This document shows positions 5,178-6,437 of a stretch of DNA of 6,437 nt, piece by piece. The stretch is from the NCBI GenBank assembly GCA_014383605.1, contig JACNHM010000169.1, forward strand, positions 7,270 through 13,706, given 5' to 3'. Position numbers and translations under genes: made by a program. Position 1 is the stretch's first letter, and each line of letters opens with the position of its first letter. Source of the DNA: Chloroflexota bacterium (GTDB lineage Bacteria > Chloroflexota > Anaerolineae > UBA3071). Under the pieces are notes generated by a model. That model searched no databases and was not told the origin of the DNA. It saw nothing but the letters and a program-made list of their open reading frames with translations.

Positions 5178-6239
5178 ATGGAAACTCGAAAAAGAATTCT
5201 GACCGGCGACCGGCCCACGGGCAAGATGCACCTGGGCCACTACGTGGGCAGCCTCAAGAACCGCGTGGCCCTGCAGGACGAATACGAGTGCTTCTTCATC
5301 ATCGCCGACCTGCACATGCTGACCACGAAACCGGACAAGGAAGACATCGAGCGCATTGATGAGACGGCGCGGGAGATGGTGCTCGACTACCTGGCCTCGG
5401 GCATTGACCCCGAGAAGTCCACCATCTACCTGCAATCGGCGGTGCACGAGGTGTACGAGCTGAACCTGCTCTTCGAGATGCTGGTCACCGTGCCGCGTCT
5501 GAGCCGGCTGCCCAGCCTCAAGGACATGGCCCGCGATGCGGGGCTGACGGAGATGCCCTTCGGCTTGCTAGGCTACCCGGTGTTGCAGACCGCCGACATC
5601 CTCATGCCGCGGGCGGATCTGGTGCCCGTGGGCAAGGACAACCTGGCCCACGTGGAGCTGTCGGCGGAGATCGCCCGCCGCTTCAACCGGCTGTACGGCG
5701 AGGTCTTCCCCATTCCCCGCGGCCTGGTGGGCGAGGTGCCCACGCTGGTCGGCACCGATGGTCAGGCCAAGATGAGCAAGAGCCTGGGCAACGCCATCTT
5801 CCTGTCCGACAGCCCGGCCGCGGTGCGCAAAAAAGTCTTCAGCATGTACACCGATCCCAAGCGTATCCGCGCCGACATCCCCGGCACGGTGGAGGGCAAC
5901 CCCGTTTTCATCTACCACGACGTCTTCAACCCCGACGAAGAGGAAGTAGACGATCTGAAGGCGCGCTATCGCCAGGGCAAGGTGGGCGACGTGGAGGTGA
6001 AGGAGAAGCTGACGCGGGCGCTGAACGATTTCCTCGATCCCCTGCGCCAGCGGCGCGCCTACTACGAGAGCCAGACCGGCCTGGTGGATGAGGTCATCTA
6101 CGAGGGGACGCTGCGCACGCGTAAGGAGGCGGCGGAGACGCTGCGGCTGGCCAAGGAGGCCATGGGGCTGAGCCGCGTCTTCACGCGCATCAGCCGCCGC
6201 GCCGAGAAGCGGCGCAAGAAGCTGGAAAAGGCCGGGTGA
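5178..6239 (+). CDS. trpS: Tryptophanyl-tRNA synthetase (tryptophan--tRNA ligase)
   Basis: A cytoplasmic class I aminoacyl-tRNA synthetase of 353 aa that charges tRNA-Trp with tryptophan using ATP. The first signature is GDRPTGKMHLGHYVGSL (10-26), the TrpRS/TyrRS form of HIGH. It is followed by FFIIADLHMLTT, the tryptophan-site region LLGYPVLQTADILMPRADL with VPVGKDNLAHVELSAEIARRFN, and KMSKS at 198-202 in GTDGQAKMSKSLGNA. The C-terminal helical anticodon-binding region ends in a very basic tail (SRRAEKRRKKLEK). The overall form (RILTGDRPTGK, LKNRVALQDEYECFFIIADLH) is that of the clostridial-like TrpRS group rather than the E. coli type. The gene is monocistronic in this window. Regulation by the upstream Trp-specific T-box agrees independently with the identity. 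No defects are visible. Confidence 0.97.
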   Translation: METRKRILTGDRPTGKMHLGHYVGSLKNRVALQDEYECFFIIADLHMLTTKPDKEDIERIDETAREMVLDYLASGIDPEKSTIYLQSAVHEVYELNLLFEMLVTVPRLSRLPSLKDMARDAGLTEMPFGLLGYPVLQTADILMPRADLVPVGKDNLAHVELSAEIARRFNRLYGEVFPIPRGLVGEVPTLVGTDGQAKMSKSLGNAIFLSDSPAAVRKKVFSMYTDPKRIRADIPGTVEGNPVFIYHDVFNPDEEEVDDLKARYRQGKVGDVEVKEKLTRALNDFLDPLRQRRAYYESQTGLVDEVIYEGTLRTRKEAAETLRLAKEAMGLSRVFTRISRRAEKRRKKLEKAG

Positions 6240-6281
6240 TCGTTCCCTCGCCCGCCTCGCAACCCGAACAGCACACGAAAG

Positions 6282-6312
6282 AAGCCCCCGCTTTCTGTTG
6301 AAGCGGGGGCTT
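6282..6312. terminator. Bidirectional terminator between trpS and the convergent gene
   Basis: AAGCCCCCGCTT (6282-6293) and AAGCGGGGGCTT (6301-6312) form a perfect 12-bp stem with a 7-nt loop. On the + strand only TTGT follows, while on the - strand the stem is followed by CTTTCG. It lies 42 bases after the trpS stop and downstream of the - strand gene, so it probably serves both. Confidence 0.8.
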
Positions 6313-6375
6313 GTCGTTGGCAGCGAGGTTCACCCTCCGGGCATGAACGGCACGTCGGCACTCTCCGGCAGACTC

Positions 6376-6435
6376 TCACACTTCGAACGCCCATTCCCCG
6401 GCGCGCATGACGGGCTCGGCCGTGCCGTCTGCGGT
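6376..6435 (-). CDS. C-terminal fragment of an unidentified convergent gene (5' end outside window)
   Basis: Read on the - strand from the right edge, one frame is open with GC-rich third positions and ends TADGTAEPVMRAGEWAFEV before a TGA at 6376-6378. The composition and placement before a terminator hairpin fit the end of a real protein. The ADG..P...G...FEV pattern faintly resembles the tail of Gfo/Idh/MocA sugar oxidoreductases, but 19 residues are too few to name it. The tail may continue in another frame to a TGA at 6330-6332 if one base is missing near 6379; see findings. Confidence 0.4.
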   Translation of the reverse strand, partial: TADGTAEPVMRAGEWAFEV

Positions 6436-6437
6436 CA

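Overview
The window is GC-rich bacterial DNA, about 60% G+C by eye. It carries four complete genes and two partial ones, all on the + strand except a fragment at the right edge. The best guess for the source is Chloroflexota (Anaerolineae or Caldilineae type). That guess rests on the high G+C, a two-permease sugar ABC operon, a T-box RNA in front of trpS (T-boxes occur in Firmicutes, Actinobacteria, Chloroflexota and a few others), and many intergenic palindromes of a style I associate with that phylum. It is inference from composition and content, not a database match.

Layout. Positions 1-2860 hold the 3' part of a carbohydrate ABC transporter operon: a truncated extracellular binding protein, a strong hairpin, two MalF/MalG-type permeases joined almost without a gap, and a terminator. 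No ATPase subunit is present. Positions 2949-3881 encode a YegS/DgkB-type lipid kinase. Positions 3882-4105 are non-coding and almost entirely inverted repeats, forming a roughly 190-nt element bounded by 15-nt exact inverted repeats. Positions 4106-4717 encode a PlsY-family glycerol-3-phosphate acyltransferase that lacks the usual lysine of the GGKG loop. Its stop codon lies in the loop of a perfect 16-bp terminator hairpin. Positions 4740-5177 hold a near-consensus promoter and a T-box leader of about 400 nt with a UGG (Trp) specifier. Positions 5178-6239 encode tryptophanyl-tRNA synthetase (trpS). A 12-bp hairpin then separates trpS from a convergent gene fragment on the - strand.

How the genes relate. 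The transporter imports a sugar or sugar derivative. The lipid kinase (product phosphatidic or lysophosphatidic acid) and the PlsY homologue (product lysophosphatidic acid) both feed early phospholipid synthesis, although repeats separate them. trpS is an independent unit controlled by uncharged tRNA-Trp.

The most unusual item is the T-box leader. An 83-nt hairpin built from degenerate octamers (TGGTC/TAGTC, then its complement) sits directly after Stem I, between it and the AAGTAGG/Stem IIA-B module. The terminal T-box sequence is also strongly degenerate, although it keeps a UGGC that matches a tRNA-Trp GCCA end. I found no CRISPR array, tRNA, rRNA, transposase or defence gene.
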